A DNA stretch of 64,000 nt from Pseudomonas lini (GTDB taxonomy: Bacteria > Pseudomonadota > Gammaproteobacteria > Pseudomonadales > Pseudomonadaceae): contig NZ_OZ061318.1 in NCBI RefSeq assembly GCF_964063345.1, positions 930,001 to 994,000 of the forward strand, read 5' to 3'. Shown here piece by piece: positions 26,979 to 35,851 of the stretch. The position numbers and the translations under genes were made by a program. The first letter of the stretch is position 1. Each line of letters opens with the position of its first letter. The notes under the pieces are model-generated. The model was not told the DNA's origin. It was given only the letters and a program-made list of their open reading frames with translations, and did no database searches.

Positions 26979-27101
26979 ATTTGTATTCTCACTGACCAGT
27001 TAATTGCATTCGTGCTGACCAACCGTTTGCATTCGACTTAACCACCTCGCACCGCAATGACGACCGTCAAAGAACAACCCGAAGGAGACCTTCACAGATG
27101 T
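26979..27101. mobile_element. Relic of an IS21-like element end (copy B)
   Basis: Three spaced direct repeats: TTTGTATTCTCACTGACCAG, TTGCATTCGTGCTGACCAA and TTTGCATTCGACTTAACCA. They are followed by ATGACGACCGTCAAAGAACA and a GAAGGAGACCTTC block like that of copy A at 19731-19833. No transposase is present. Together the two copies bracket the 20-27 kb segment. Confidence 0.45.
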
Positions 27102-27124
27102 GACGGAACAGTAGCAGGCTGCTG

Positions 27125-27442
27125 TTATCGATCTGTCCGGTGATGATAGGCGGCTACATCGTTGTCACGAGATGGCTTTAGATGGTCGCTGCAAAGCTCA
27201 ACCAACTCTTCCGTATCCTGGCCCCGCAATGCCTCGATTATTGACCAGCGCTCACGACGCGCCCGCTCCAGTTGATCCGTCACCACCAATGATGACGAGC
27301 AGATCGAATGTGCTCGCTGCGCATGGTCCTGAATCGGTGCCACCAATACCGGGTTATCAGAAAGCCCGAACAGTAATTCGTGAAAGCGCATATTCGCCCG
27401 GAAAGCCCCCCCGCAGATTGCCTGTAAGACCAGCGCTGGCAT
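27125..27442 (-). pseudogene. GntR (FCD-domain) regulator, C-terminal fragment
   Basis: The frame encodes ANMRFHELLFGLSDNPVLVA and then PIQDHAQRAHSICSSS, with RRERWSIIEALRGQDTEELV and LCSDHL. This is the C-terminal ligand-binding half of FadR/GntR-type regulators (FCD domain). The N-terminal winged-helix DNA-binding domain is missing and no ribosome site is seen, so this is a truncated relic. Confidence 0.75.
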
Positions 27443-27500
27443 GGCGGTTCGGGGACTGTCTATTGTAAGCGCTGACCAGAAAGGCGTCAGGAGCCGATTG

Positions 27501-28889
27501 CTAAAACAACTCCCGAAATGAGGACGTCAACTGCAATAAAAACTTCTGCGCCCGCCACTGAATTGCCGGCGCAGGCGGCTCTGCTAATTTCCTGAGCCCT
27601 GAGCGGCTCGGCGCGAATAGATAGGCACCTCCACAAGGTGTGATCCAGGAATCCGCGGGGCCAGTAACGTTAATTGGGCCAGCCGGCCCCCAAATGTTCA
27701 GATTACCGGGAGACGAACGCCGTCCGATGAGTAGGTCACTTTCCTGCGCGGGATTGAGGTCGCTGTTCATCCAGTGCTGAGTCAAGAACTCGAATTGTTC
27801 TTTGATTGACGTCTGGAAAGCCAAAAAAGTCAGACCTCGATCAGTCTCGCCTGGCGCTTGGTCATAGGGCTTACCGTGGGGAATACCGCGGCGGAGCAAT
27901 CGAGGGACATCTACAACATCCGCTTTGCCTTTCCTTGGATTTACCTTCCGAATATGTGCGCCAAAAGGGCAGGATTGACCATTGCTATCGCCAGAAAAAT
28001 TAAAGTCGTTTTCGGTCGTGGTAGGGTTAGGGTCGGCAAATTGCCCCGCCAGTACTGGGGCACCCGAAGGCCATCTGCCGACCAAAAGTGCAGCCATATG
28101 CTCCTTGCTAAGGCCTGGCCAGTCAGTCGAAAATTGAGCCGCTGCGGCAGCACAGAAATCTCGAAAAGCCTGCACATTCTGGTTCAGTCGCCGCCATACC
28201 AAAAGAGATCCATTGTCTGCGACGCCACGCGGATCGAGGCTCGGCTTGACCGGTGCACCGCCGGTAGTTTTAGGGTAGCCAAACACAAAATTACCAGCGG
28301 CCATCCCATCACCCGGATCATAACCGGTGACCAGTGGTTGGGAGATACCATCGCGAAACCCAAAATGCTCACGTTCGCCTTCCAACCGCTGTGCATTCTC
28401 TCTCCACGCCAAGGTAAGCCCTGCTGCGGTCGCCTGCTTGAGCAGTTGATCTGTGCGACCGGCGACCGCTGCGTCAACATTTCCCCCAATGAGCAGCAAT
28501 ACGTCGACTGGTTTTGCAACATTGCCGGCAACCCATGTCATAGGGTTGGTGCGATCGTTGAGAACCGACTTGGCGCGGTTCAGATGACCGGTGTTGAACG
28601 CGATATCGTTAAAACTGAGATCTTTTGCGGTTCCTTGCAGCATGCCTAGGCTCACAGCCACGAACAACCAGGTCGGCGCGTTCGGTCCAATATCGGTTTT
28701 TATCAAATCACGACGAGCGCTGACCTCACTGGCAGTCGTAACCTCTTCTGCCAGCGTGGCCACCCAAGCCGCCGCATTCGATATCTGGCCAGCCGCTACT
28801 GAAAAAAAGAGAAGGACCTGTATGTCGGTATTAAACCCGCCCAGTATGTTGCCTTGGATATCGTCGAGTTCGAGTTGGCGATCGCTCAT
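27501..28889 (-). CDS. DyP-type heme peroxidase
   Basis: A 462-residue protein. The DyP signature GFRDG (in FGFRDGISQPLVTGY, about residue 177) supplies the catalytic Asp. CPFGAHIRKVNPRKG near residue 315 holds the proximal heme His and the conserved Arg region. It begins LDDIQGNILGGFNTD, the usual DyP start. No signal peptide. DyP enzymes use hydrogen peroxide to oxidise dyes, phenolics or unknown natural substrates. Its ATG overlaps the stop of the upstream 463-aa gene as ATGA, so they are translated together. Confidence 0.92.
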   Translation of the reverse strand: MSDRQLELDDIQGNILGGFNTDIQVLLFFSVAAGQISNAAAWVATLAEEVTTASEVSARRDLIKTDIGPNAPTWLFVAVSLGMLQGTAKDLSFNDIAFNTGHLNRAKSVLNDRTNPMTWVAGNVAKPVDVLLLIGGNVDAAVAGRTDQLLKQATAAGLTLAWRENAQRLEGEREHFGFRDGISQPLVTGYDPGDGMAAGNFVFGYPKTTGGAPVKPSLDPRGVADNGSLLVWRRLNQNVQAFRDFCAAAAAQFSTDWPGLSKEHMAALLVGRWPSGAPVLAGQFADPNPTTTENDFNFSGDSNGQSCPFGAHIRKVNPRKGKADVVDVPRLLRRGIPHGKPYDQAPGETDRGLTFLAFQTSIKEQFEFLTQHWMNSDLNPAQESDLLIGRRSSPGNLNIWGPAGPINVTGPADSWITPCGGAYLFAPSRSGLRKLAEPPAPAIQWRAQKFLLQLTSSFRELF

Positions 28890-30277
28890 CGTTTAAAACT
28901 CTTAGCTACGAACGACTTCGCCTTTACCGTAGCGGGAGTTACCTTGGCCGGGAGAAGGTCTGGAAATGCCAAATCGTAACCAGCCGCGCAGGAGCCTTTG
29001 CTATATATAAGCTGCTCCCCCCCCTGCTGCCGGCAGCACGTCCCGAGGCATTTTACGATCGGGCCAATACCCGCCCCAGCCCGCTTCCAGCGCGTGATGA
29101 AAAGGTGGACAGACAGCAACTCCGCAATCTGCCCCTCATAAGTAACTTTATTTCCGCTAGCGATGAGGTCACTAATGGTGAGCTTTTCAGATTCCGGAAT
29201 TTCGAGCTCTAGTCGGAGCACGCGGCTCTTGCTGGAGTCCCACAAGTCATGTCCACGCACGACCGTCCACCATTCTTGTGGTACTGGAGAGTTAGCATCG
29301 TCCGGCAAGCACAACCCGTCCTCAATACCAGCAATGTAAAGGCCCAACGGATTGGCAAGCGTATAGCGATACCCTTCCAAAACTTGCTTATAGGCTTGGG
29401 CTGATATCGAAGGGTCACTGTTGCGGTTGGGGTCTCCCCCTTCGTTGCAGCACATGAGACGTTCCGGCTTAGTCTCGTCGAGCGTCTTGCCAGTGGCATC
29501 CCTACGGGCGATCGCCGACACGCCTGCCAAATTGATTTCAGCTCCCAGCGAATTAGCACGGTGTGAAAGATGAACGATGCCAGGGTTGATGTTGTAGCTG
29601 TTGCGCGGATTAAATGCACCAGGTTCAGCTACAATCGTGCGCCTGCCGTCGGTGAGACGCCTATATACACCATTCTTAGCGCGTAGATCATCAACCTTGA
29701 GCGACGAAAGCCCAGTCGCCTCTTTATATAAGTCAAGTACACGCTGCTCGTCACTATCGAACAATTCGCTGTAGTAGTCATAGCCTTCAGCTACGAACGT
29801 TAGTTTGGTGATCTTATTGTCATCATTCCGTACGGCTGCCCATTCGAGATACTCGTCCTGACGATCCCGTACTGGTAGATGTAGTACTCGATCGTGCTGA
29901 TCAACGAATACACCAGGTCGGCAATCCTCGTCACCGAGATGCTCGACTGCTCGATAGATGCCATCGGGATCGTCGGCAGCATGTGGTAGATCTTTCCATG
30001 GCACGCGTCGCTTGACAGCACGCGGGAAGCCACCCCACGCCTGTACCGGAATCGTTTCGGCGTCGTTCGGAATGTCGGTAACGGTCGGATCAACGTATGA
30101 GATCTGATCGCGATTTGCTTCAATTTCTTCTGCCGTCGGCTCATTCTTTTCCAAAGCTGAGCTAACAAGATCAAACACGATATTCTGCGTTTCCTTGCGC
30201 ATGGCGGCGTCCCATCTAGAGGGATCTCTGAAATCGGTAACCCCACCTGGTGCATCGAAAATCCAATCTTTGCTCAT
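28886..30277 (-). CDS. Unknown 463-aa protein coupled to the DyP peroxidase
   Basis: ATG 30277 has GGAGGGA five bases upstream (the frame is open further, to 30433, without a ribosome site). The soluble product has recognisable blocks: TIVAEPGAFNPRNSYNINPG, then IVHLSHRANSLGAEINLAGV, CCNEGGDPNRNSDPSISAQA and NPLGLYIAGIEDG. I have a memory of these blocks in uncharacterised bacterial and fungal proteins but no function. The tail has a Cys cluster (KCLGTCCRQQGG, then GSCAAGYD). The ATGA overlap with the DyP gene suggests the two act together, perhaps as enzyme and modified or oxidised partner. Confidence 0.65.
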   Translation of the reverse strand: MSKDWIFDAPGGVTDFRDPSRWDAAMRKETQNIVFDLVSSALEKNEPTAEEIEANRDQISYVDPTVTDIPNDAETIPVQAWGGFPRAVKRRVPWKDLPHAADDPDGIYRAVEHLGDEDCRPGVFVDQHDRVLHLPVRDRQDEYLEWAAVRNDDNKITKLTFVAEGYDYYSELFDSDEQRVLDLYKEATGLSSLKVDDLRAKNGVYRRLTDGRRTIVAEPGAFNPRNSYNINPGIVHLSHRANSLGAEINLAGVSAIARRDATGKTLDETKPERLMCCNEGGDPNRNSDPSISAQAYKQVLEGYRYTLANPLGLYIAGIEDGLCLPDDANSPVPQEWWTVVRGHDLWDSSKSRVLRLELEIPESEKLTISDLIASGNKVTYEGQIAELLSVHLFITRWKRAGAGIGPIVKCLGTCCRQQGGEQLIYSKGSCAAGYDLAFPDLLPAKVTPATVKAKSFVAKSFKR

Positions 30278-30684
30278 GGTTCCCTCCGTGCGCAGATGCG
30301 CGATTGATGCGTGTGATTCCAATTTCACGTCGAGTAAATATAGCTTGTGATTTCGATTTGACACGGCCTGGGCCTGCGGTGGTTCGAGGAGGCCTGCCGG
30401 GGGCAATGGATTGATGTACTGAAACGCAGACATTAGCGCAACGCAAAACAGTCCGAGGGGATGATGGTAGTCGCGATGCCATCTGTCTCGGCAGAAAATT
30501 CAGATCCACTCAAAAGCCTGCCTAAGCGGGTATTTTGTCAAAGCTATTTCAACAGTCTCACATTGATTTCGGGAGCCTACACCGGCGGGTACCGAGGCAT
30601 CTTCTCTGCCTGTTCATCGCTGAGCTCATCGAGGCTACATACTGATGCGTTCGCCAAGGGGGCTCTTCCCTAACGTCTGCTTCT
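30278..30684. other. Gene-free stretch upstream of the DyP operon
   Basis: About 400 bp with the operon promoter expected near its left end. No gene or strong repeat seen up to the MITE-like element. Confidence 0.45.
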
Positions 30685-30873
30685 GGCCGATTCTGTTGAA
30701 AAAGTCGGCCATGGTTTTTTCTACCGTAGAAAAGTACGCGCTTGAGATTGAAATCTTTACATTGAGCAAAGGATTCCGGGCTCAGATTTCGCGTAGCGGC
30801 GCGCAAAAAAGGCGTTTTCAGCGGTCGGTATGCGGGCAGTCTGGAAGAACCGACTTTTTCAACAGAATCGGCC
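30685..30873. mobile_element. MITE-like element with 24-bp perfect terminal inverted repeats
   Basis: A 24-bp sequence starting GGCCGATTCTGTTGAAAAAG (30685-30708) recurs in perfect reverse complement at 30850-30873. The 189-bp unit has no gene. The TTCTGTTGAAAAAGTCGG-type ends resemble those of Pseudomonas insertion sequences, so it is probably an internally deleted IS (MITE). No target-site duplication is evident by eye. Confidence 0.75.
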
Positions 30874-31147
30874 GTTTCCTGCCCTTAACGCACTGAGGAA
30901 TGTAGCTAACTGCCTAAGCAGATGCGGAAGTGATCCGCCACGGCTAGATGTATTCCGGGACACACTTAAACGACAGCGCATAACGGAGTTGCGTTAAATG
31001 TCCCCTCACACAAAAAAACACTCAGTGGGCTTTTTTGCACCTGCTGGACACAAGCCCTCCGGAGGCTGGCCTACCATTGCCATGGTGAATGGTTTTACGC
31101 GCCTTAGCCCTTGTCGTTCATTGCCAAAGGACTGCTTTTGAATTTCC

Positions 31148-31396
31148 GTGACCTATCTGCCGCTGGAGGCTTGGGACAAACACTGGAAACGCGACGGCGT
31201 ACTGGTGCCCTGTCGATTGTGTGGGAGCGCCCAAGGCCTCACGGACGCCAGTGCTTTTAGTCATGAGCTCGGCTGTAAAGCGCGGAGCTTGAAAGCCCAA
31301 TACCCTAGTCGGGAACTGGCTTCCATCCTGCAGCAGAAAATCCAGTCTTTGATGCGTGCAGAAGACGGCCACCCTCGGGGGCGGTGTCCCGCTTAA
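31148..31396 (+). CDS. Small protein with C-x-x-C...H...C metal-site pattern, 82 aa
   Basis: From GTG 31148 the product reads LPLEAWDKHWKRDGVLVPCR and then LCGSAQGLTDASAFSHELGC. The CRLCG pair with a later H-x-x-x-C could bind zinc. No ATG and no strong ribosome site is seen, so the start is uncertain. Family unknown. Confidence 0.45.
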   Translation: MTYLPLEAWDKHWKRDGVLVPCRLCGSAQGLTDASAFSHELGCKARSLKAQYPSRELASILQQKIQSLMRAEDGHPRGRCPA

Positions 31397-31420
31397 AGCG
31401 GATTGCATAGTTGTACATGA

Positions 31421-31651
31421 TCACTTCATGAAGATCAGGGCCATGGCACCGCCGATGACCACGAACATCCCTGCAACGACAGTCACCGGGCACCAGAACA
31501 ATTCCCAGGCCGTGAGCTTACTGGGTTCGGCAGTTGTACCGCTGGATTCAGTCGCCGACAAACTGGTTCCAGAACCGACAAGCCGCATGGTTTCGGCCCT
31601 CACCTTGACAAGGTCAGCGTGAATCTTTTCGAGTTCCGCCTGGGTCAACAT
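31421..31651 (-). CDS. Small single-pass membrane protein, MLTQAELEKIHAD family
   Basis: ATG 31651 has GGAGG ten bases upstream. The N-terminus (MLTQAELEKIHADLVKVRAE) is a charged helix followed by TMRLVG. The C-terminus WCPVTVVAGMFVVIGGAMAL is one membrane helix. A close paralogue is at 36167-36379 and a broken third copy at 35363-35491, always near MazE-type sequence. Function unknown; it may be part of a toxin-antitoxin or conflict cassette. Confidence 0.65.
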   Translation of the reverse strand: MLTQAELEKIHADLVKVRAETMRLVGSGTSLSATESSGTTAEPSKLTAWELFWCPVTVVAGMFVVIGGAMALIFMK

Positions 31652-31679
31652 GGTGTCCACCTCCGGGGCAAGCAGCCGA

Positions 31680-31931
31680 TCACATGAAAGCGATCATGGC
31701 TTGCGTGATGGTGCAGTTGTGCTCCTTCGCGTAAGCCTCGATCTGCGCCATTTTCTGGCCTTTCTCGATGGTTTTACCCGCTTCGCGTGTTCCCTTGTCC
31801 AGCACTCGCGCTTCGATTTTCCGGTTCGGTTTTCTATTCCTTGAGCCCTTCACGGCGTAACTACTGTTTCTCAGTGCAGCAGCGTTCGGGTTGTTCTTCG
31901 CGGTTTTCTTCTTACGGTTTACTTTCGCCAT
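31680..31931 (-). CDS. Basic 83-aa protein in the position of a MazF toxin
   Basis: ATG 31931 overlaps the stop of a mazE relic as TGATG, with AAGGAGG seven bases upstream. The product (MAKVNRKKKTAKNNPNAAAL, then a middle rich in Arg/Lys, then YAKEHNCTITQAMIAFM) is strongly basic, perhaps nucleic-acid binding. It lies between a MazE relic and a small membrane protein, the place held by the mazF relic in the second cassette at 35.4-36.1 kb. Function unknown. Confidence 0.55.
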   Translation of the reverse strand: MAKVNRKKKTAKNNPNAAALRNSSYAVKGSRNRKPNRKIEARVLDKGTREAGKTIEKGQKMAQIEAYAKEHNCTITQAMIAFM

Positions 31932-32030
31932 CACCAAACCTCCTTGCCAACGGGTGGGCCCCAGTCAGTTTCTAGGTGCCGGTTCTCGAGAGTTGATCTT
32001 GGCCAGCAGTGCGTCCAAGTCCGGGGTTGC
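31931..32030 (-). pseudogene. MazE-type antitoxin C-terminal relic
   Basis: The frame ends ENRHLETDWGPPVGKEVW; the intact antitoxin at 35851-36090 ends ENRHEAVDWGPPVGKEVW. Just upstream, in another frame, is PDLDALLAKINS, equal to DLATLLAKVTP in the intact copy. The DNA-binding half is gone, so only a frameshifted tail remains. Confidence 0.75.
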
Positions 32031-32427
32031 GTTTGGTTCGTGTCCCGACCTTTGATTGGATGAAGCCCAACCGTGCGATGGTTACTGCCTGCTTGAGGGA
32101 CGCGATCCTTTTCTCGGACAACAATTGAATCTAAAAACGTCAATTGATAGAACCAACCAAGGAAAATGCTTGTCGCGCCGAGGAATCGGCGCCTTTCAAT
32201 AACAGTACGATCCTTGTGATGTAGGGACAGTATCGGCCTCAAGGATTTCCACGGCTTGAGCAAAATCGGTGAGACGAATCGCGGACGCAGAAGCTGGTCC
32301 ACAACACTGGTTCCATTGCTCCCCAAACCCCGGATTGCACTCCTAGGTCACTCAGCCTTGGCTTTCACCTTCCGTGGTGTCTTCTTGGGCGGGTTGAAAC
32401 AATACACACTCATCGCTGTGCGGGCCT
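32031..32427. other. Gene-poor stretch
   Basis: No supported gene. One 21-codon frame (32348-32413, minus, MSVYCFNPPKKTPRKVKAKA) could be a tiny peptide but has a weak ribosome site. Confidence 0.35.
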
Positions 32428-32544
32428 CTAATCAGTACAGGCAATACCGTCCTCCCGCTCAACAGTGATTCGATACATGCCTGAGAATGACTCCACAGTG
32501 GTACGCGGATCGCCGGGTAGGAGCATCTCAATGGTAATTGGCAT
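32428..32544 (-). CDS. Small ORF, 38 aa
   Basis: ATG 32544 has AGAGG seven bases upstream. The product is MPITIEMLLPGDPRTTVESF followed by SGMYRITVEREDGIACTD, with a strand-like end RITVERED. Too short for family recognition; the ribosome site is the main support. Confidence 0.35.
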   Translation of the reverse strand: MPITIEMLLPGDPRTTVESFSGMYRITVEREDGIACTD

Positions 32545-32938
32545 TTTTAAACCTCTGACTATCATATGTTTCGGCGTTTAGGTCGGGACGGCTAGAGAAC
32601 CTAATGTCGCATTGAACTGGCTGTTTGAGAAAGGACCTGACGCCGATTTGCTCAGGCAAATGATCCAGTTTGTTGCCCAACACATAATGGAGCTTCGACG
32701 TCATAAGCCCTGACCGCAACAACACCCGCAACGGCTACGCGAGCTTAGTTGAGCGCCTCGGCCAGCCCGAGGCCCTGAAGCGCACCTTTGATGAATGCCA
32801 AAACAGTTGGGGGCCAAGATAGTAGGCGCCGACATCCCGGTTTGCTGACAACCACCTTTTCAACTGCTCAACCGTGGGGCGCCCATAATCATCAGCCTGA
32901 CGGGGCCGTTGGCGCTTTGCTAAGCGAACATTTGGCGA
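32545..32938. other. Gene-poor stretch with a possible protein fragment
   Basis: On the plus strand, about 32709-32821, a frame reads NTRNGYASLVERLGQPEALK and then RTFDECQNSWGPR before a stop. It looks like the end of a lost gene. Nothing else is supported. Confidence 0.3.
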
Positions 32939-34249
32939 TTACTGACCGAAGGCTTCCATCAACGCGTCTTCAGTCGTTAAGCCAGCACGTATCTTGTCTG
33001 CAAAATGTTCCATCGCCGACCACGGATCTGGCCCGTTCGATGCGCTACGCATGAAGGCTTCGGCCAGTGACTGCAAATTATGCTCGGTTTCAACCTGGGC
33101 AGGAGGTCGCAGCCGATTGAACAGCTCGATTACGTGGCTGCCTTGAGAATATTCATCAATGTCAAAGAGGTTCGAGAAAACCATCCCAAGAGAGCCAGCC
33201 AGATGATGCTCTGGTCTGTCCCAGCTTCTCTGAATCCCACCTTGCTGATCCGCCACTTCCAGGAGCTTACGAATTTTGTTAGGTATCGTCGCGACGGCTT
33301 TGGGCCGGTTGTAATACTCGCGATTCGCGAGGCTGGCCGCATCTTTGACCACCTTCCACATCACAGACCACAGCTGTGCAACGCTGTACGTCTGCAATCC
33401 ATGCCTGACTGTGCTTGTGATTTTCTCAATCGCCTCGTCTTCGAGATCATGGCTGTAGATATTGCACTGGTCTAACAGGTAACGCAGCACATCGGCTACG
33501 GCGTAATCCAGCCAGAGGTTGAATAGCGAATCGGGATCGGTAAACCGATGCTCATCTAGCAGGCCTAACGCTCCAATACCACGCCCATGAGTTTTGTCGG
33601 GCGGCAGGAACAGCTCAAGCTGATAGGTTTTATGCCATAGCTCGCCGTTTTGGAGGAAATAGGTTCCAGCTTTGGCCGCGCCGGGATCCTCTAAAAGGTA
33701 TTCATCCTTACAAAGTTGCTTAACGAATTTATCGGCATTCAACGGTGCCAAGTCGTCACAATCCGCTATGCCGAAGGTGCCATGAGCCAAGCGCGGAGCA
33801 ACGACTGCATTGATAGCCAGTATGAGCAGCACCACATTATCCGGAAGGGACGTGTAGTCCAGCGTAGCTGCGGCGCTCCTCTCCATCTTGTAAGCGAGCC
33901 GTTTACTGATCTCGGCTTGCTCAAGCGCTGCCTGCTCTGCGCGCTTCCTATTTTGAAGCTCGGCACACGGGGCGCAGGGGGTGGATGAGCGCTGGAAGAC
34001 CTTCTTGGCTTCGGCGCGACCGTTGATGCGCACTTCGCCTCCACAGAGACAGCAGCTTTGGTTTTCGTCGAAAGCCAGGCAGTACTCGCGCACCTGCTTT
34101 GCAATTTGGCCAGACTGAACAATCTCCCGGAACGGTACGAGGTCGGCGACACGCTCAAGATACGCACCCTCCTCGTCCGTTGCCCAATAACGCATTGCCA
34201 GAGCCCGCTCTTCACTGTCTTGGGTCAGAAATTCCAGCCTTACTGCCAT
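32939..34249 (-). CDS. Unknown 436-aa protein with a double C-x-x-C motif
   Basis: A soluble, helix-rich protein. Near residues 67-95, CCLCGGEVRINGRAEAKKVF followed by TPCAPCAELQNRKR forms two C-x-x-C pairs, likely a zinc knuckle. A long charged helix follows (AEQAALEQAEISKRLAYKME) and then several helical blocks. GTAGGG lies seven bases before ATG 34249. Base composition is moderate GC. No relation to known defence or transfer proteins is recalled, though a Zn finger plus a large helical body would suit a DNA- or RNA-associated role. Confidence 0.6.
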   Translation of the reverse strand: MAVRLEFLTQDSEERALAMRYWATDEEGAYLERVADLVPFREIVQSGQIAKQVREYCLAFDENQSCCLCGGEVRINGRAEAKKVFQRSSTPCAPCAELQNRKRAEQAALEQAEISKRLAYKMERSAAATLDYTSLPDNVVLLILAINAVVAPRLAHGTFGIADCDDLAPLNADKFVKQLCKDEYLLEDPGAAKAGTYFLQNGELWHKTYQLELFLPPDKTHGRGIGALGLLDEHRFTDPDSLFNLWLDYAVADVLRYLLDQCNIYSHDLEDEAIEKITSTVRHGLQTYSVAQLWSVMWKVVKDAASLANREYYNRPKAVATIPNKIRKLLEVADQQGGIQRSWDRPEHHLAGSLGMVFSNLFDIDEYSQGSHVIELFNRLRPPAQVETEHNLQSLAEAFMRSASNGPDPWSAMEHFADKIRAGLTTEDALMEAFGQ

Positions 34250-34575
34250 GTCAAACCCTACTCATCTATCAATATAAAGTCTTCTCGATCCGGAAGAGAT
34301 ATCGCTTGCGTCCCGCCACGGCGCTGCGGGTTTCCCCCACAGGATAAAGAATTTAGCTCAGTGAATCGCCTCGGATTTTCTAGACACCCTGAAAGCTCAT
34401 TGCGTAACGCTTTTCAAACTCTAACGGGATGCGCTGTACATAACCGAATCAAACAGGACGCCCTGAACCACGCACGATCATAAGGGCGCCATCGTGAAAT
34501 TCAACCCTATGTCTCTACGGCGGCGCTCCTGGCGCGAAGGTGCTGGGGCTCGCATTTTGTCAGCAGGCCGCAGAC

Positions 34576-34830
34576 CTAGAACTGGGCCCCCTTGGCGAGA
34601 CGGCTATCGATAAGCAGACTGGTGCCCGCGATGAAGCTTGCTGTAGCGCTAGCCAGGAACACTGTCGCCCGCGCCACCTCCTCGCCGCGGCCATGCGACC
34701 CAAAGGGTTGGCGCTAGGCACTGCGCGAAGGTTTCGGGCTGGCTGCACTCGATGTCCCCCCACACTCCTTCCGGGAAGTACGTTGCCAGGGAACACGGTA
34801 TTAACCAGGATAGCCGATCACCCACACCGC
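34576..34830 (-). pseudogene. Short-chain dehydrogenase (SDR) C-terminal relic
   Basis: The last part reads GRGEEVARATVFLASATASF and IAGTSLLIDS, the hallmark C-terminal region of SDR oxidoreductases (EVA...FLAS...G-x-x-L-x-VDG, with the final Gly lost). Upstream pieces in other frames, VNTVFPGNV and EGVWGDIECSQPETFAQC, belong to the same family. Several frameshifts separate them, and the N-terminal NAD-binding half is absent. Confidence 0.7.
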
Positions 34831-34925
34831 AATGGTGGCTAATGTGTAAAAAACGAGGCAACAAAACATGGGTATCGACTACGCGACCGGATACCTAGAT
34901 TTGAAATTCTACGCTTTTGTACTGA

Positions 34926-35123
34926 CTACTTATCGTTTACCTGAATGATTATTTGCTTGCTATTTGTCCAATTGTTTAAACGAGCAGCCAGAGTAGCGCT
35001 GATAGCAATACCTTTTCTCAAATTCGATAATCGCATTACCCACCCTAAGATGTTGATTACATTATAAATTATAAAAACCACAAAAATCAGACCCGCGAAG
35101 ACTTCGCCTGCCAAACAAGTCAC
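34926..35123 (-). CDS. Uncertain 65-codon membrane ORF
   Basis: From GTG 35123 the frame encodes GLIFVVFIIYNVINILGWVM, a membrane helix, then a basic tail. AT-rich. The start falls inside a 12-bp hairpin (35117-35151), which would bury its ribosome site. It may be real but support is weak. Confidence 0.3.
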   Translation of the reverse strand: MTCLAGEVFAGLIFVVFIIYNVINILGWVMRLSNLRKGIAISATLAARLNNWTNSKQIIIQVNDK

Positions 35124-35151
35124 TAAGTCAGCAAGGAGTACTTAGTGACTT
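35117..35151. terminator. 12-bp perfect hairpin
   Basis: AAGTCACTAAGT (35117-35128) pairs with ACTTAGTGACTT (35140-35151) around an 11-base loop, followed by AATTTTT on the plus strand. It looks like a rho-independent terminator for plus-strand transcription, but no plus-strand gene precedes it. Confidence 0.6.
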
Positions 35152-35362
35152 AATTTTTGAGGGTTTTCGATACGAGTCTTTCTCATTTATAAAATTATCG
35201 CTTCATTAGTCCTCCCTTCTCATCTATATAAATAATAAAAATATTAAAATAATATATTTAATAATCAGTAGCTGATAGCAGGGGTAAAACTCTGCCCTTC
35301 GGGAGCAGCTGAGCCATTCCTGTTGGTTCCTTTCAGGGAGTCATGAACTGTCGGCCAGCTTT

Positions 35363-35491
35363 TCAGACTGTCGCAGTTTGTTCGTACTTCAGTTCTGCGG
35401 GGGTATTTAGCCGGCGGGACTCGGCCACCAGATTGACGATGTCGGCGTGAATCTTGTTCAGTTCAGCGGCGGACAGGTCATGCCGTTACAT
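35363..35491 (-). pseudogene. Broken third copy of the MLTQAELEKIHAD membrane protein
   Basis: A ribosome site GAAGGAG and an ATG at 35491 are still present, but the next codon is TAA. A shifted frame reads LSAAELNKIHADIVNLVAES and RRLNTPAELK, matching the N-terminal helix of the copies at 31421 and 36167. The membrane helix is missing. Confidence 0.7.
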
Positions 35492-35539
35492 TGGGCGCTC
35501 CTTCTCAAGAGAGGTGTGCCTAGCTGTGTAGCGTGTGCA

Positions 35540-35851
35540 TTAAGGACGGCCAATCAACACCGCAACCACGCGCTGGATTTGCTCCAGTTCTGCGGACTAC
35601 ACTTGGCGCGCTAGCCAGTCGACACTTTTAACCTGATCGGCCAGCGCCGCGCTGGACCTGGCGCTGGCAATCGACACCTAGAACGGATAACCCTTGATCT
35701 TGGTAGCCATAGGCATACAGATCATCATGCCGCTTGCCCAATTGTACCTGGCCTGCGTCAGCACCACCGCCTGGCGATGGCCGGCTTGCTAGTGGCCCGC
35801 CTGCGGGCTGAACCACACCACGTCGCCCGCGCTGGGCGTATAGCCGCTTAT
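35540..35851 (-). pseudogene. mazF toxin relic with lost start and three amber codons
   Basis: Read in one frame the 104 codons give a nearly full MazF/PemK-type sequence: GYTPSAGDVVWFSPQAGH, stop, QAGHRQAVVLTQARYNWASG, KIKGYPF, stop, VSIASARSS, LADQVKSVDWLARQV, stop, SAELEQIQRVVAVLIG. In-frame TAG codons are at 35789, 35678 and 35597; the first two stand where the family has Glu (GHEQAG, KGYPFEV), a GAG to TAG change. The start is ATA, within TAATA overlapping the mazE stop, where TAATG is expected. The RNase toxin cannot be made; its antitoxin upstream is intact. Confidence 0.8.
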
